Notes: generated by a model from the letters alone, not told the origin. Counted from the stretch's first letter, positions 23,401-32,017 are shown. The stretch is 64,000 nucleotides of DNA from Ensifer adhaerens (GCF_020035535.1 NZ_CP083349.1:1550001-1614000), one strand, 5' to 3'. Program-made: numbers and translations.

Positions 23401-23430
23401 AAAGGGCCGTTCAGTTAAGAACGACCCTTT
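23401..23430 (-). terminator. Terminator downstream of tRNA-Asn
   Basis: AAAGGGCCGTTC (23401-23412) and GAACGACCCTTT (23419-23430) pair with one mismatch around a 6-base loop. On the minus strand the stem runs into a T-rich tract (the A-run at 23396-23403). It lies just past the tRNA 3' end, thus probably on the prophage side of the junction. Confidence 0.7.
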
Positions 23431-23437
23431 TAGAAAG

Positions 23438-23512
23438 TGGCTCCCCGGGCCGGATTCGAACCGGCGACCTGTCGATTAACAGTCGAATGCTCTACCGCTG
23501 AGCTACCAGGGA
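23438..23512 (-). tRNA. tRNA-Asn (anticodon GTT), prophage attachment site
   Basis: The minus strand gives a 75-base cloverleaf starting TCCCTGGTAGCTCAG and ending with encoded CCA. The anticodon loop is CTGTTAA (GTT). The T-loop GGTTCGAATCC is intact. The integrase lies beyond its 3' end, so the 3' part of this tRNA is the likely attachment core at the right prophage end. The left end must be outside the window. Confidence 0.95.
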
Positions 23513-23667
23513 TCATCCGCGCCGCTGTTTGCTGTGCGCTTCAGAAGTGAGGCTGCTAATACGCATGCTTTTCTGATTTGCCAAGCGGTTTTTTCAAAAA
23601 AAGTGACAAGTTCGGTTGCGAGGCTGTGGAGAAGTCCCCAATTGTGGGAAAAGACGCCGGATAGGGA

Positions 23668-23964
23668 ATGATGAACAAAAACAGGAAGCAGATGCATTTC
23701 GGTATCGATCCGCAGACACGACAGATCGTGCTCGGCAAATGGCGCATCACGCTGCCGGAATCGCCACTGCTACGTATCCTGTTGGGTTCGCTCCTAGTGT
23801 TCTGCGGCTTTCTCGGCTTTCTGCCGGTGCTCGGCTTCTGGATGATACCGCTCGGCCTCATCGTCCTTTCGCACGATCTCCCATCCGTCCGCCGTCGCCG
23901 CCGCCGTCTGGCGGTCTGGTGGGCGCGCTGGCGCGGGCGGGCAAACTCGTCGAAGGGGTCGTGA
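23668..23964 (+). CDS. Small membrane protein, PGPGW-like
   Basis: A 98-residue protein with two adjacent membrane helices in residues about 34-70 (LLRILLGSLLVFCGFLGFLP, FWMIPLGLIVLSHDL). It ends in an Arg-rich cytoplasmic tail (RRRRRRLAVWWARWRGR). The hairpin of two helices and the LGF/FLP turn resemble PGPGW-type putative transmembrane proteins. AGGGA lies before the ATG pair. It is the first gene on the chromosomal side of the prophage. The function is unknown. Confidence 0.55.
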   Translation: MMNKNRKQMHFGIDPQTRQIVLGKWRITLPESPLLRILLGSLLVFCGFLGFLPVLGFWMIPLGLIVLSHDLPSVRRRRRRLAVWWARWRGRANSSKGS

Positions 23965-24151
23965 GCCAAAATTCGTCGCGTCCGTCTCTCGGTGGCCGTG
24001 TTCGTCCACGCCGAACCGCACCGACCTGTCTCGTTCGATTCTCCTGCCACTTGATTCTTTCCGAGCCTGCATCTGGCTATTGAGGGGCTGCCGAAAACTT
24101 TTCGGCAACGCATCGAACGCATAATGCGGTCGCGAATCAGGATGAGGATGC

Positions 24152-24874
24152 ATGGCCAAAGCCACTACGAAACGTCGAACCAGGAACTCCGGCCGGAGCA
24201 GGGGCAAACAAGGCGGTATGGCGCCGTGGTATCTGGCCGCCGCAGTTATCGTCGGCGGCGTAGTCGCCTATGATCATCGCGCCGAGTTGAAACACTGGCC
24301 GGTGGTATCGGATGTCGTGGCGTTTACGTCCCGTCATGATTCGAAGCCGAAGCCTGTACGTGTCGCACAGAAAGCGGACGAGCGTCCCGCGCAGCAAGCG
24401 GAGAAGCAAAAGCCGAATCCCGCGACAAGAGTTGCGCTTGCAGCTCCCGTGCCGTCCGTCGACGTCGGCGCGAACGCGCCGACACCCGCAGTGCGGCCGA
24501 GTGCGGAAGTCAAAACGGCATCGATCCGCACGGATCAGTTTTATTTCTGCGGGATTCGCAACGACAACTGCGTGATCGACGGCGCCACCTTCCTCTACCA
24601 CGGAGAAACGATCCGCGTGGCGGACGTCGACGCACCGCGTATTCGCCAGGCAAGCTGCGACAAAGAGCGTTCGCGCGGCTTTTACGCCAAGCAGCGCCTG
24701 CGCGAACTGCTGAACGCAGGTGACTTCAGGCTGGAAACGTCGAACAGTCGTCAGGACGCCAAGGCCGGTGAAAAGTTGCGGCTGGTCACCCGCGGCGATC
24801 AATCCATCGGACGCGTCCTCGTTAACGAGGGACTGGTGCGGCCGTGGACGGGACACGCGACGCCCTGGTGCTGA
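24152..24874 (+). CDS. Membrane-anchored SNase-like (thermonuclease family) protein
   Basis: A 240-residue protein with a basic N-terminus, one membrane helix (about 24-40, PWYLAAAVIVGGVVAYDHRA) and a Pro/Ala/Lys-rich linker. A staphylococcal-nuclease-like domain follows from about residue 130 to the end. The domain shows CVIDGATFLYHGETIRVADV, then DAPRI, KERSRGFYAKQRLRELL, and GRVLVNEGLVRPWTG. In active SNases the first motif is usually VIDGDT; here Asp is Ala, so calcium binding and catalysis may be weakened. Three Cys (CGIRNDNC, ASCDKE) could form a disulphide. It would sit in the periplasm attached to the inner membrane. Confidence 0.65.
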   Translation: MAKATTKRRTRNSGRSRGKQGGMAPWYLAAAVIVGGVVAYDHRAELKHWPVVSDVVAFTSRHDSKPKPVRVAQKADERPAQQAEKQKPNPATRVALAAPVPSVDVGANAPTPAVRPSAEVKTASIRTDQFYFCGIRNDNCVIDGATFLYHGETIRVADVDAPRIRQASCDKERSRGFYAKQRLRELLNAGDFRLETSNSRQDAKAGEKLRLVTRGDQSIGRVLVNEGLVRPWTGHATPWC

Positions 24875-25102
24875 GGCCGATATTTGCGGAACCGCAATGC
24901 CTTCGAAGGAAGACATTGCCGCAGCACGTTTCACTAATGTGGAGTTTTTTGGAAGCCTCAGCTCACGCGGTAGTGGTGTGATGATGGCCTCCTGACTGGA
25001 TCGTCGCCTGTCCCGCCGATCCGCCGCCTCAACCGGTTCTGGCGGCAACGGCTCTGGCGTCGTGTTCGTCCGGTATCAGTACGAGAAAATCCCACCTTGG
25101 CT

Positions 25103-25792
25103 TCACTGTGCTGATCGCAGCTTACCCGCGTTCATGAATGGAAGAATGCGCGGGACGTCGAGCGCATAGGCAGGATAACCGGGGAACGCAGTCTGCAATA
25201 CTCGTTCCTCGTTGATCATTCTGCGAATTTGCAGCAGCCACTGGACACCCCCAAGAAGTACTGACCAGACCGAAAGATTGAGGACGATCAAGCCGATCAT
25301 GGCGATCTCTTCCGTTAGATAGAGCGGGTGGCGAACAATCGAGTAGGGTCCGCCCGTGATCAAGGTCCGGGCCTCGGGCATGATGCTGAAGGCGCGACCG
25401 AGCCAGAAAAGAACGACGGCTGACGAAACCATCCCGACCACGATCATAGCCGTGCCGGCCATTTGGAGCGCCAAACTTGTATCGGCGGGCTCGGGCAAGT
25501 ATGCGATCAGGCCGAGAAGAAATGTTCCTGCCATCGCAGTCAAATAGGGTTCGAAGCCGGTGGCGGCTCTGATCGGCGGCAAGCGGGTAATGGCTACCAC
25601 GCAGACCATTCCGAGGAATAGGACGGTGGCGGCGGTTGAAGTCAACGCCAAGACGTCAGCCGACTGCAACTCGTCTTTCGCTACGATTTGCGCGGCGTGA
25701 ACGATGCGCCGCAACATCGCGATCGTAAAATACGCGCAGATACCGAACCTGCCGATGTAGTCGGCGGCGAGCAACATTCTACCCTTCAGCAT
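25103..25792 (-). CDS. Isoprenylcysteine carboxyl methyltransferase-like membrane protein
   Basis: A 229-residue membrane protein with about five to six helices. The C-terminal half has the ICMT/PEMT-type signature: GGPYSIVRHPLYLTEEI and, further on, INEERVLQTAFPGYPAYA, where His/Arg-Pro and Glu residues shape the SAM pocket. Such proteins methylate carboxyls, lipids or thiols at the membrane. In bacteria most members have no assigned substrate. It is monocistronic here, with about 230 bases of apparently non-coding sequence beyond its end. Confidence 0.7.
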   Translation of the reverse strand: MLKGRMLLAADYIGRFGICAYFTIAMLRRIVHAAQIVAKDELQSADVLALTSTAATVLFLGMVCVVAITRLPPIRAATGFEPYLTAMAGTFLLGLIAYLPEPADTSLALQMAGTAMIVVGMVSSAVVLFWLGRAFSIMPEARTLITGGPYSIVRHPLYLTEEIAMIGLIVLNLSVWSVLLGGVQWLLQIRRMINEERVLQTAFPGYPAYALDVPRILPFMNAGKLRSAQ

Positions 25793-26516
25793 CCAAATAC
25801 CTCCCCTCTATCGCCGGTAAGAATGCCACGGTTGCGAGCGGCTTCAAGCGTAACTTTAGAAGTTGCTTAATTCAGAAGGTGGACGCCATGCTGTGCCGCC
25901 GCAGCGACGGGAAGGAACCCACGCTTAAGCCGCAGCGCGACTATGTTTTGCTGGCGACGATGTCGAAATACGCCGGCGAGGGATTTGTGCGATCTTTGAC
26001 GGGTTTGGTGTCTCGGAACCCTTTCCGCGCCACGCCCAATTCGGCAAGGAGGCGCCTCTTAAGGGACGACAGACAGCATCAGGAGTACCTGTTGAGCCTC
26101 GAAAAAATCGCGGAGGTTGTCGTCGGAATCGTGCTCGCCGAGATCGATGTGAAGGGCGAGCGCTTCTTGCGGAAGGTGATGGAGTGGCAGCGTGACCGAT
26201 CCCGTCGTGACCCTTATGGACGCTCACAGGGCGGCCCTGAGGGCACTATGACAGCCTTCGGCAGAGATGGTGACCTGCGACGTGTTTGTCGGCGCCGCGA
26301 AGGGAACCGGGGTTCAAGCACCTACAGCTGGTGAGCGGGTTTCTGGCTCGGGGTTCGCATTGAACATGTCGCATTTCATGTCGTGTGGATCCGCCGTCGC
26401 CTCGTGGAAGTGCAGGGAAAGCAAAGGATTCTCGCAGCAACATAGCGTTACGCGGAAGCGGTGTTTTTTCCGCTTCGCGACGACTGCAACATATTGATTA
26501 TATTGGTGAATGTATT
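25793..26516. other. Weakly coding stretch between methyltransferase gene and tRNA-Cys
   Basis: A frame at 25879-26334 (+) opens for 151 residues, including a plausible helical part (LEKIAEVVVGIVLAEIDVKG), but its N- and C-termini are Arg-rich and unlike a normal protein, and an equally long frame lies on the other strand. No good ribosome site is seen. I regard it as probably non-coding or a decayed gene. A hairpin-like CGCGGAAGCGG/CCGCTTCGCG at 26451-26479 precedes tRNA-Cys on its 3' side. Confidence 0.25.
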
Positions 26517-26590
26517 TGGAGGCCTCGCCCGGAATTGAACCGGGGTACAAGGATTTGCAGTCCTCTGCGTCACCACTCCGCCACGAGGCC
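26517..26590 (-). tRNA. tRNA-Cys (anticodon GCA)
   Basis: The minus strand gives a 74-base cloverleaf: acceptor GGCCTCG pairs with CGAGGCC, the anticodon loop is CTGCAAA (GCA), the T-arm has GGTTCAATTCC, and the CCA end is encoded (TCCA). It is a single tRNA with no linked tRNA gene beside it. Confidence 0.95.
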
Positions 26591-26973
26591 TCACGGCTCG
26601 GATAACCGAGCGTTGGCGGGGATTTAGAATGATTGCAGAAAATCCGCAAGAGGCATTTTCGGAAAAAGCACAAAGCGAATTTGCGGTTCGGGCGCTTTCC
26701 ACAGGCAGAACGTCCGGCAAGGCCGATTGCTCCTGCCCAGCGAGCAGCAATGCTTCAAGAAGAGGTCGGAACGATTACCTTCCTCAGCTTACTCCGGGTT
26801 GCGACGCGTAGGTGCTTTCGCTCAGGCATGCCACACGCCCGCACAAGCCACGTCTTCTAAGCCCCGTACGGATCTTATCGCTTCGGTGAAATCGGTAGAG
26901 GGGGAACGATGACTCCGCTGACATCAGCCGCATCGGTAGCGTCCGTCATCATCAAACGGAGGCAATGGCTTAT
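26591..26973. other. Non-coding stretch between tRNA-Cys and the secreted protein gene
   Basis: Short frames open on the forward strand but lack ribosome sites and resemble random translations (for example a Ser/Arg-rich 60-mer at 26629). I see no repeats or RNA genes. The promoter of tRNA-Cys should lie at its low end and the promoter of the gene at 26974 at its high end. Confidence 0.4.
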
Positions 26974-27306
26974 ATGAAGACGAAACTTGTCCTGACGGCG
27001 TTAATCCTCTTTGCTGCGACCACATTCGAGGCGCGGGCAGAGGACCTGGTTTTCAAGCTGAAGAACAACACAAGTGCAGTTCTGACCAATTTCTACACGT
27101 CGCCGGTAGGCGTCAACGAGTGGGAAGACGATGTTTTCGGCCGGCAGGTTCTGAATCCCGGCGAGAACATGGAAATCACCATCGCTGACGGCCGGGATGT
27201 CTGCAAGTACGACATGCGCTTCGAGTTCGAAGAGGATTCGGGCCTCGATACGACCGAAGATACGCAGGACCTTTGCGAACTCGGCGAATACACCATCCAC
27301 GAGTAG
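26974..27306 (+). CDS. Small secreted protein (rhizobial hypothetical)
   Basis: The chosen start (MKTKLVLTALILFAATTFEA) has GGAGG 11 bases upstream; an ATG at 26965 is only two bases from that site and less likely. A signal peptide ends about residue 22 (ARA-ED). The mature 88 residues are acidic, with LVFKLKNNTSAVLTNFYTSP, PGENMEITIADGRDVCKYDM and two Cys (VCKYD, DLCELG) likely bridged. Similar small exported proteins are common in rhizobia with no known function. A bidirectional terminator separates it from lexA. Confidence 0.65.
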   Translation: MKTKLVLTALILFAATTFEARAEDLVFKLKNNTSAVLTNFYTSPVGVNEWEDDVFGRQVLNPGENMEITIADGRDVCKYDMRFEFEEDSGLDTTEDTQDLCELGEYTIHE

Positions 27307-27330
27307 GCGACGCGTTATCGGATGAACAAG

Positions 27331-27366
27331 AAGAACCTCGCTACCGCAAGCGGCAGCGAGGTTCTT
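27331..27366. terminator. Bidirectional terminator between convergent genes
   Basis: AAGAACCTCGCT (27331-27342) pairs perfectly with AGCGAGGTTCTT (27355-27366). It lies between the end of the secreted protein gene and the end of lexA, which converge. No long T-run follows on either side, so efficiency is uncertain. Confidence 0.7.
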
Positions 27367-27391
27367 CCGAGTACCAGATTTTTATCTGGGA

Positions 27392-28117
27392 TCAGTGGTA
27401 GCGGCGGATCAGCCCAACGAGCTTGCCCTGGATCTTCACACGATCAGGCCCGAAGATCCGTGTCTCGTAGGCAGGGTTTGCGGCCTCAAGCGCAATCGAT
27501 GCGCCCTTGCGTCGGAATCGCTTCAGCGTCGCTTCCTCGTCATCCACGAGCGCCACGATGATGTCGCCGGGGTTGGCGGTATTGCCATTTCGGATGATCA
27601 CGGTGTCGCCGTCGAAGATGCCGGCTTCGATCATCGAGTCGCCCTTGACTTCGAGGGCGTAGTGTTCGCCGTTGCCGATCATGTCGAGCGGAACGGTGAT
27701 GTCGTGCGTGTTGTTCTGGATCGCCGAGATCGGCACACCGGCAGCGATGCGGCCCATGACCGGCACGGAAACTGATGTGTTTTCGGCCACCGGCGCCGGC
27801 TTCGGTGGTGCGGCAGGGGCTGCCGCCGCCGGCTTGCCGAGGCTTCCCTCGATCACGCTCGGCGAGAAGCCGCGACGTGGCTGCTGCTGGCTGGACGCGT
27901 AGGCTTCCGGAAGCTTGATGACCTCGAGCGCGCGGGCCCGGTTCGGCAGACGGCGAATGAACCCGCGTTCTTCGAGCGCGGTAATCAGACGGTGGATGCC
28001 GGACTTCGACGCTAGGTCGAGCGCATCCTTCATTTCATCGAATGACGGTGGGACGCCCGACTCCTTCATGCGTTCGTGAATGAACAGAAGCAATTCCTGT
28101 TGCTTGCGGGTCAGCAT
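27392..28117 (-). CDS. lexA: LexA repressor
   Basis: A 241-residue LexA. The N-terminal winged-helix (about 1-70) begins [20 protein letters not shown] and contains the recognition helix region. A Pro/Ala-rich linker of rhizobial type follows (about 75-115). The self-cleavage site is Ala126-Gly127 in RIAAGVP. The catalytic dyad is Ser161 (GDSMIEAG) and Lys199 (TLKRF). On RecA activation LexA cuts itself and releases the SOS genes. An SOS box lies 50 bases upstream of the start, so autoregulation is expected. It may also control the prophage ligase, which has the same operator. Confidence 0.97.
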   Translation of the reverse strand: MLTRKQQELLLFIHERMKESGVPPSFDEMKDALDLASKSGIHRLITALEERGFIRRLPNRARALEVIKLPEAYASSQQQPRRGFSPSVIEGSLGKPAAAAPAAPPKPAPVAENTSVSVPVMGRIAAGVPISAIQNNTHDITVPLDMIGNGEHYALEVKGDSMIEAGIFDGDTVIIRNGNTANPGDIIVALVDDEEATLKRFRRKGASIALEAANPAYETRIFGPDRVKIQGKLVGLIRRYH

Positions 28118-28166
28118 GGCACGTCGCTCCAGAAGGCGTGAAACAAATCAAGAACAGACACTATCT

Positions 28167-28181
28167 GTTCCATATGTGTTC
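28167..28181 (-). promoter_or_regulatory. SOS box upstream of lexA
   Basis: GTTC (28167-28170), seven bases, GTTC (28178-28181) is the alphaproteobacterial LexA operator; on the lexA strand it reads GAAC-N7-GAAC. It is about 50 bases upstream of the start codon, in the usual position for autorepression. Confidence 0.88.
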
Positions 28182-28342
28182 TGCAAGTGCCTAAAATTCC
28201 GTGAATTCAGTCAATTGGCGGGACTGCGCGTGCCGGTTGGTCACTTTTACGGGAGCAAAGCGGGTTTTGGTGATGATTGTGTGGTTGGAAACGACCGTAT
28301 TGGACTGCGTCGAGCGAATCGCGAGCGTTCTGATGGCGAGGG

Positions 28343-28639
28343 TCAGGCCGGCTGCGTGGCGGCGCAGGCGTCTTCGAATTCCTTCACCGTCTCTGCGCTG
28401 TTGTCTTCGGGAAGCACCGCGTCCGCCGCATCGGTCGCGACGGGCGTGTCGCCGTCATAGACGAACGACTGGATGTAGAACGCAATGGCACCCTTCCACA
28501 CGTTGCGTCCATCAATCTGGTGGCAGGGGACGGCGGTTTCGAAGTCCGTCTGGAGTTCATCGACCGTGGCGGCACTGAGCTTGACGTCAGGCATGTTAGG
28601 CGATGCGACTATCGAAGCGAGAAGCAGGGCGGCAAGCAC
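28343..28639 (-). CDS. Small secreted hypothetical protein
   Basis: A 98-residue protein from a GTG start (MLAALLLASIVASPNMPDVK) with a short hydrophobic export signal. No earlier in-frame start is available because a stop lies close upstream. The mature part is acidic, with VDELQTDFETAVPCHQIDG, then NVWKGAIAFYIQSFVYDG and two Cys (PCHQ, DACAAT). It is likely periplasmic. No family recognised; the opposite strand shows no better frame. Confidence 0.5.
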   Translation of the reverse strand: MLAALLLASIVASPNMPDVKLSAATVDELQTDFETAVPCHQIDGRNVWKGAIAFYIQSFVYDGDTPVATDAADAVLPEDNSAETVKEFEDACAATQPA

Positions 28640-28963
28640 GGTGATCGTCCACTTTGAGGCAAGGGTGGCACTACGGGGCGGTTAACGATGTGAACCGCGC
28701 TTTCGTTCCGAAGTCCAGCAAACTTGGCGATCACTCTCACGTGTTCAACAGGTCTTTGAGTTCAGGCTGTGACCGGTTTGCGCCAGAGGTGCGCGGCGGC
28801 AGGGCCCGTCGATCCTGGCGCGATTGGCCGACTTGCGATCGCATCGGTTGTAGCAGTCCGTGTCCTCGCTTTCGGCGCGCACAAATCCATGTTGTGATCG
28901 CGCTGCACTGTCTCGACAGGTTGCAAAAATACGATAACTTTGCGGGGAAAGTGGGGTGGTTGC
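28640..28963. other. Intergenic stretch, no gene seen
   Basis: This divergent region must carry promoters for the secreted protein on the minus strand and for the paralogue gene at 28964. An open frame at 28654-28971 has no ribosome site and random-looking content. I see no strong repeats or hairpins. Confidence 0.4.
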
Positions 28964-29596
28964 ATGCATAGATTGTCGTTGGCGGTTCTCGGTCTGTTGG
29001 CGGCGGCCGGAGCGGCCTCTGCTGAAGAAGGTCGTTCGAATATCTGGAAGCGGATCAATGCCTGGACGGTCGGTTCCGATCCGTCCTTGGGCGGCTCGTG
29101 CTACGCGGCGACGAGCTATGACGCCGGCGCGATCCTTCGTATCGGCTTCTATCCAAGGGGATCGGCGAACCTGGCGTTTCTTTCGATCGGCAATGCTACC
29201 TGGAAATCGATCGAGCCTCAAAGGGAGTATGACGTCGCCTTGCAGCTCGACCGCGGCCGCCAGTGGCCGGCCGTTGCGTTCGGCGTGGACCTCACGGGTT
29301 CGAAGGCCCTGGTCGTCAATTTCTCCAATACAGATTTCTTCACCGAATTCGTGCGCAAGAATACGCTGGCGCTGGCGTTCGAAGGGCGCGTGGTGGCGAG
29401 CCTCAGTCTGCGTGATTCGATGAAGGCCGTCAGCGAGATGTTCAAATGCCAGGAGGCCGTGAACGCGCTGATGCCGAACGGCGGGCAGGGGAAGGCCGCC
29501 GATCCCTTTGCGGGCGCCGGCAGTAATGCGCCGAACAATGACCCGTTTGCGGGCGGCGGCCAGACCAAGTCGTCGAAAGATCCCTTCGCCATGTAA
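28964..29596 (+). CDS. Secreted protein with DPF tail, paralogue 1
   Basis: A 210-residue exported protein. The start MHRLSLAVLGLLAAAGAASA gives a clean signal peptide cut near residue 21; a TTG 24 bases earlier is less likely. The mature domain (about 25-170) has WTVGSDPSLGGSCYAATSYD, then ILRIGFYPRGSANLAFLSIG and a WK-SIE block. It ends in a low-complexity tail with three DPFA motifs. The next gene encodes a close relative, so this is a local duplication. No catalytic motif or known family is recognised; a periplasmic binding or stress role is possible. Confidence 0.7.
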   Translation: MHRLSLAVLGLLAAAGAASAEEGRSNIWKRINAWTVGSDPSLGGSCYAATSYDAGAILRIGFYPRGSANLAFLSIGNATWKSIEPQREYDVALQLDRGRQWPAVAFGVDLTGSKALVVNFSNTDFFTEFVRKNTLALAFEGRVVASLSLRDSMKAVSEMFKCQEAVNALMPNGGQGKAADPFAGAGSNAPNNDPFAGGGQTKSSKDPFAM

Positions 29597-29720
29597 TTCC
29601 CTGGCGTGAGCATCGGTCTGCACGAGAGGTGAATATTCCTAAATATTGCGTGGGTACGGGTCGCCCACCCTCGACAGTCACGCGGCGACCTATCAAAATG
29701 CGCGCAAACGGGGGCTTTGC

Positions 29721-30323
29721 ATGCGTAGATTGCTGTTCGGGTTGGTGGGCTGTCTGATGGTGACGGGGCCGGCCGTGGCTGAAGAGGCCGAGATCATCAA
29801 GTGGAAGGAAGTCGGCGGCTGGACCGTTGCTTCCGACACGTCGATGGAAGGCTCGTGTTTCATCACGTCGATGTTCGAGGGCGGGGTCACGCTGCGCCTG
29901 GGGTTTTATCCAAAGGGCTCCGAATCGCCACTCTATATGAGCTTCGCCAGCGACGACTGGAAGTCGCTCGAGATCGGCAAGGACTATGACCTGACGTTTC
30001 GCTTAGACAAGAGCGATCCCTGGAGCGCTTCGGCGACCGCCGCCGGAGACGAGAACGGCAAGTTCCTCTTCGTGAACGTCACCGATCCCGAATTCCTCAC
30101 AGGCTTCGTGCGCAAACGGGCTTTGGCGATCGCCTTCGACGAACGCGTGATCGCAAATCTCAGTCTGCGTGGCACCGGTCCGGCGGCAGACGAACTCATG
30201 AAGTGCCAGCGCGCCGTGGATGAGATCATCGCCGACGAAGGGCGCAAGTCCAAGGAGAAGAAGGCCGATCCGTTCAATGCGCCGAGCGAGAAGCGATCAG
30301 CGCGCGACCCGTTCAGCCTCTAG
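29721..30323 (+). CDS. Secreted protein with DPF tail, paralogue 2
   Basis: A 200-residue relative of the previous gene. The start MRRLLFGLVGCLMVTGPAVA is a signal peptide. The mature part repeats the same order: GGWTVASDTSMEGSCFITSM, then LRLGFYPKGSESPLYMSFAS and WKSLEIGKDYDLTFRLDKSD. The end is Lys-rich with ADPF and RDPFSL. A conserved FVRK-x-x-LA-x-AF-x-x-RV and a conserved Cys near the end (KCQRAV versus KCQEAV) are shared with paralogue 1. It lies 124 bases after it, far enough to have its own promoter. Confidence 0.7.
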   Translation: MRRLLFGLVGCLMVTGPAVAEEAEIIKWKEVGGWTVASDTSMEGSCFITSMFEGGVTLRLGFYPKGSESPLYMSFASDDWKSLEIGKDYDLTFRLDKSDPWSASATAAGDENGKFLFVNVTDPEFLTGFVRKRALAIAFDERVIANLSLRGTGPAADELMKCQRAVDEIIADEGRKSKEKKADPFNAPSEKRSARDPFSL

Positions 30324-30518
30324 CATTGTCGAATTCCGGGCTTCTTGCAGGCCTCCGGCAATCGGGTTGCGTTGAGGACGGAGAACGCCGGTTCCTTCTG
30401 CCTGCGGCGAACCAGCCGCGGTATCGGAAATTCAACTCAACCTTGCCGATGGGGCCCTATTGAGATGAAACGGCACCGCCGATGGCGGTTGTTGGTCGGT
30501 CTATATTCCTTGGGAGAA

Positions 30519-30608
30519 TGGCGGACAGGGTGGGATTCGAACCCACGGTACGGTTTCCCGTACGCTGGTTTTCAAGACCAGAGCCTTAAACCACTCGGCC
30601 ACCTGTCC
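30519..30608 (-). tRNA. tRNA-Ser (anticodon TGA)
   Basis: The minus strand yields a 90-base class II tRNA: acceptor GGACAGG pairs with CCTGTCC, the anticodon loop is CTTGAAA (TGA), and the long variable arm has CGTACGGG-AAA-CCGTAC. The T-arm has GGTTCGAATCC and CCA is encoded. Confidence 0.95.
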
Positions 30609-30922
30609 TTGCACGAGTTTCGCAGCTAACTGCTTACCGGGCACGGCGTTATTGCGCGAAGCCCTGTCGCTTTGCAAGATTTAACATGCATCGCTGAAAG
30701 ATTTTCTCCACGGCCGTATTGGAGAGCACGCGCCCGGTCGGATGGTAACCATCTGTAAACCATAATGCATGAAATCAGGCGCTGAACTGTGGATGAGTTC
30801 GCATTTTCGCCTTGTTGCTGTCATGTTTAATCGACTGTTCCGTTTCGGGACGCCGAGATTTCCGCTGGGGGCAAGAGCGGAAGGTTTCGAGTACGGCTTA
30901 TTCGATCGATGTTGTGGGACAG
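30609..30922. other. Intergenic stretch upstream of rlpA
   Basis: No convincing gene is seen. A forward frame into rlpA begins at 30812 but lacks a signal sequence at that point; the lipoprotein signal begins at 30923. The region should contain the tRNA-Ser promoter (low end) and the rlpA promoter (high end). Confidence 0.4.
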
Positions 30923-31954
30923 ATGACCTCCAGTAAGAATGCGGCATATCTGGTCAAGGGACTGCGCCTTGCAGCTATTCCTGCGCTGTGCGTAACGCTT
31001 GCAGCCTGTGGCTCCACATCGAGCCTCAAGAAAACCGCACGGAGCAAGGAATACTTTCCTGAATCGGTCTACGGCGTAAAGGCGAGCCCGCGTGTCGCCA
31101 CCGGCAACAATATCCCGAAGGGCGGCGGACGCTTCCAGGTCGGTAAGGCCTATCAGGTCAAGGGCAAGTGGTATCAGCCGAAGGAAGACTTCGGTTATAA
31201 CAAGACGGGTGTCGCTTCCTGGTACGGCTCGGCGTTTCACGGCCGCCTGACTGCCAACGGCGAGGTCTATGACAAGGCCCATCTGTCGGCCGCGCACCCG
31301 ACATTCCCGTTGCCGAGCTACGCGCGTGTCACCAATATGGAAAACGGCACCTCGGTCATCGTGCGCGTCAACGATCGTGGCCCCTATGAATACGGTCGTA
31401 TCATCGACGTGTCCTCGAAGACGGCCGACATGCTTGACATCAAGCGCAAGGGCAGTGCGCAGGTCCGGGTACAATATGTCGGTCGCGCGCCGCTTGAAGG
31501 CAATGACATGCCCTATCTGATGGCGTCCTACGTCGAGAAGGGTCAACGTGGGCCGAGCGTGATGCCGGAAGGCCAGATCGCGACCGGCGTCATGGTTGCC
31601 TCGAACGAACCGTTCCGCAATCAGAGCCTTGGCACGATCACCGTTCCCGCAAAGGCCTCGCTCGACGTCAGCGAGCCGGTGACGGCACTTGCCGCTCCCG
31701 TGCCGCAGTTCGCCCAGCCGCAGTCGTTCAATGAGTTCGTCATGCTGCCGGAAATCGGCCCGATCCCGCGCGAGCGTCCCGAATACATCCCGATGCCGAA
31801 CGGCAACATGGCCTATGCGGCCGCCTATTACGAAGTTCGCGTCAGCGATGCCGAATCGCCGTTCGAAGCGATCATGGTCGACAAGAAGCAGCTGACGCCG
31901 CAGGTAATCGTCGATTACGCCAAGCGCCAGAAAGCAAGCGGTTCTGTCCGATAA
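30923..31954 (+). CDS. rlpA: RlpA family septal lipoprotein (double-psi beta-barrel)
   Basis: A 343-residue lipoprotein. The start MTSSKNAAYLVKGLRLAAIP leads to a lipobox (TLAAC, Cys about residue 29). The double-psi beta-barrel spans about residues 90-190: GVASWYGSAFHGRLTANGEV, then LPSYARVTNMENGTSVIVRV, and NDRGPYEYGRIIDVS. In RlpA these residues form the peptidoglycan-binding and, in some species, denuded-glycan-cleaving site. No C-terminal SPOR domain is visible; the last 100 residues look unstructured apart from a Pro-rich part. It stands before a DacF-like gene, both acting on the wall. An upstream ATG at 30812 is disfavoured. Confidence 0.85.
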   Translation: MTSSKNAAYLVKGLRLAAIPALCVTLAACGSTSSLKKTARSKEYFPESVYGVKASPRVATGNNIPKGGGRFQVGKAYQVKGKWYQPKEDFGYNKTGVASWYGSAFHGRLTANGEVYDKAHLSAAHPTFPLPSYARVTNMENGTSVIVRVNDRGPYEYGRIIDVSSKTADMLDIKRKGSAQVRVQYVGRAPLEGNDMPYLMASYVEKGQRGPSVMPEGQIATGVMVASNEPFRNQSLGTITVPAKASLDVSEPVTALAAPVPQFAQPQSFNEFVMLPEIGPIPRERPEYIPMPNGNMAYAAAYYEVRVSDAESPFEAIMVDKKQLTPQVIVDYAKRQKASGSVR

Positions 31955-32017
31955 GCACAGGCGGCGTTGTGCCAAAATGACCACGCTGCTATGCCCGACG
32001 GGAAACCGGAGTTTCCC

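Noticed and set aside
25879..26334. Open frame of 151 codons as a real gene
   Set aside because: Weak start, Arg-rich ends, and competing frames on the other strand; kept only as an uncertain stretch.
26451..26479. Hairpin CGCGGAAGCGG/CCGCTTCGCG as tRNA-Cys terminator
   Set aside because: The stem has a bulge, and the T-run lies in the loop rather than after the stem on the tRNA strand.
26629..26811. 60-codon frame after tRNA-Cys
   Set aside because: No ribosome site and low-information content; likely chance in GC-rich DNA.
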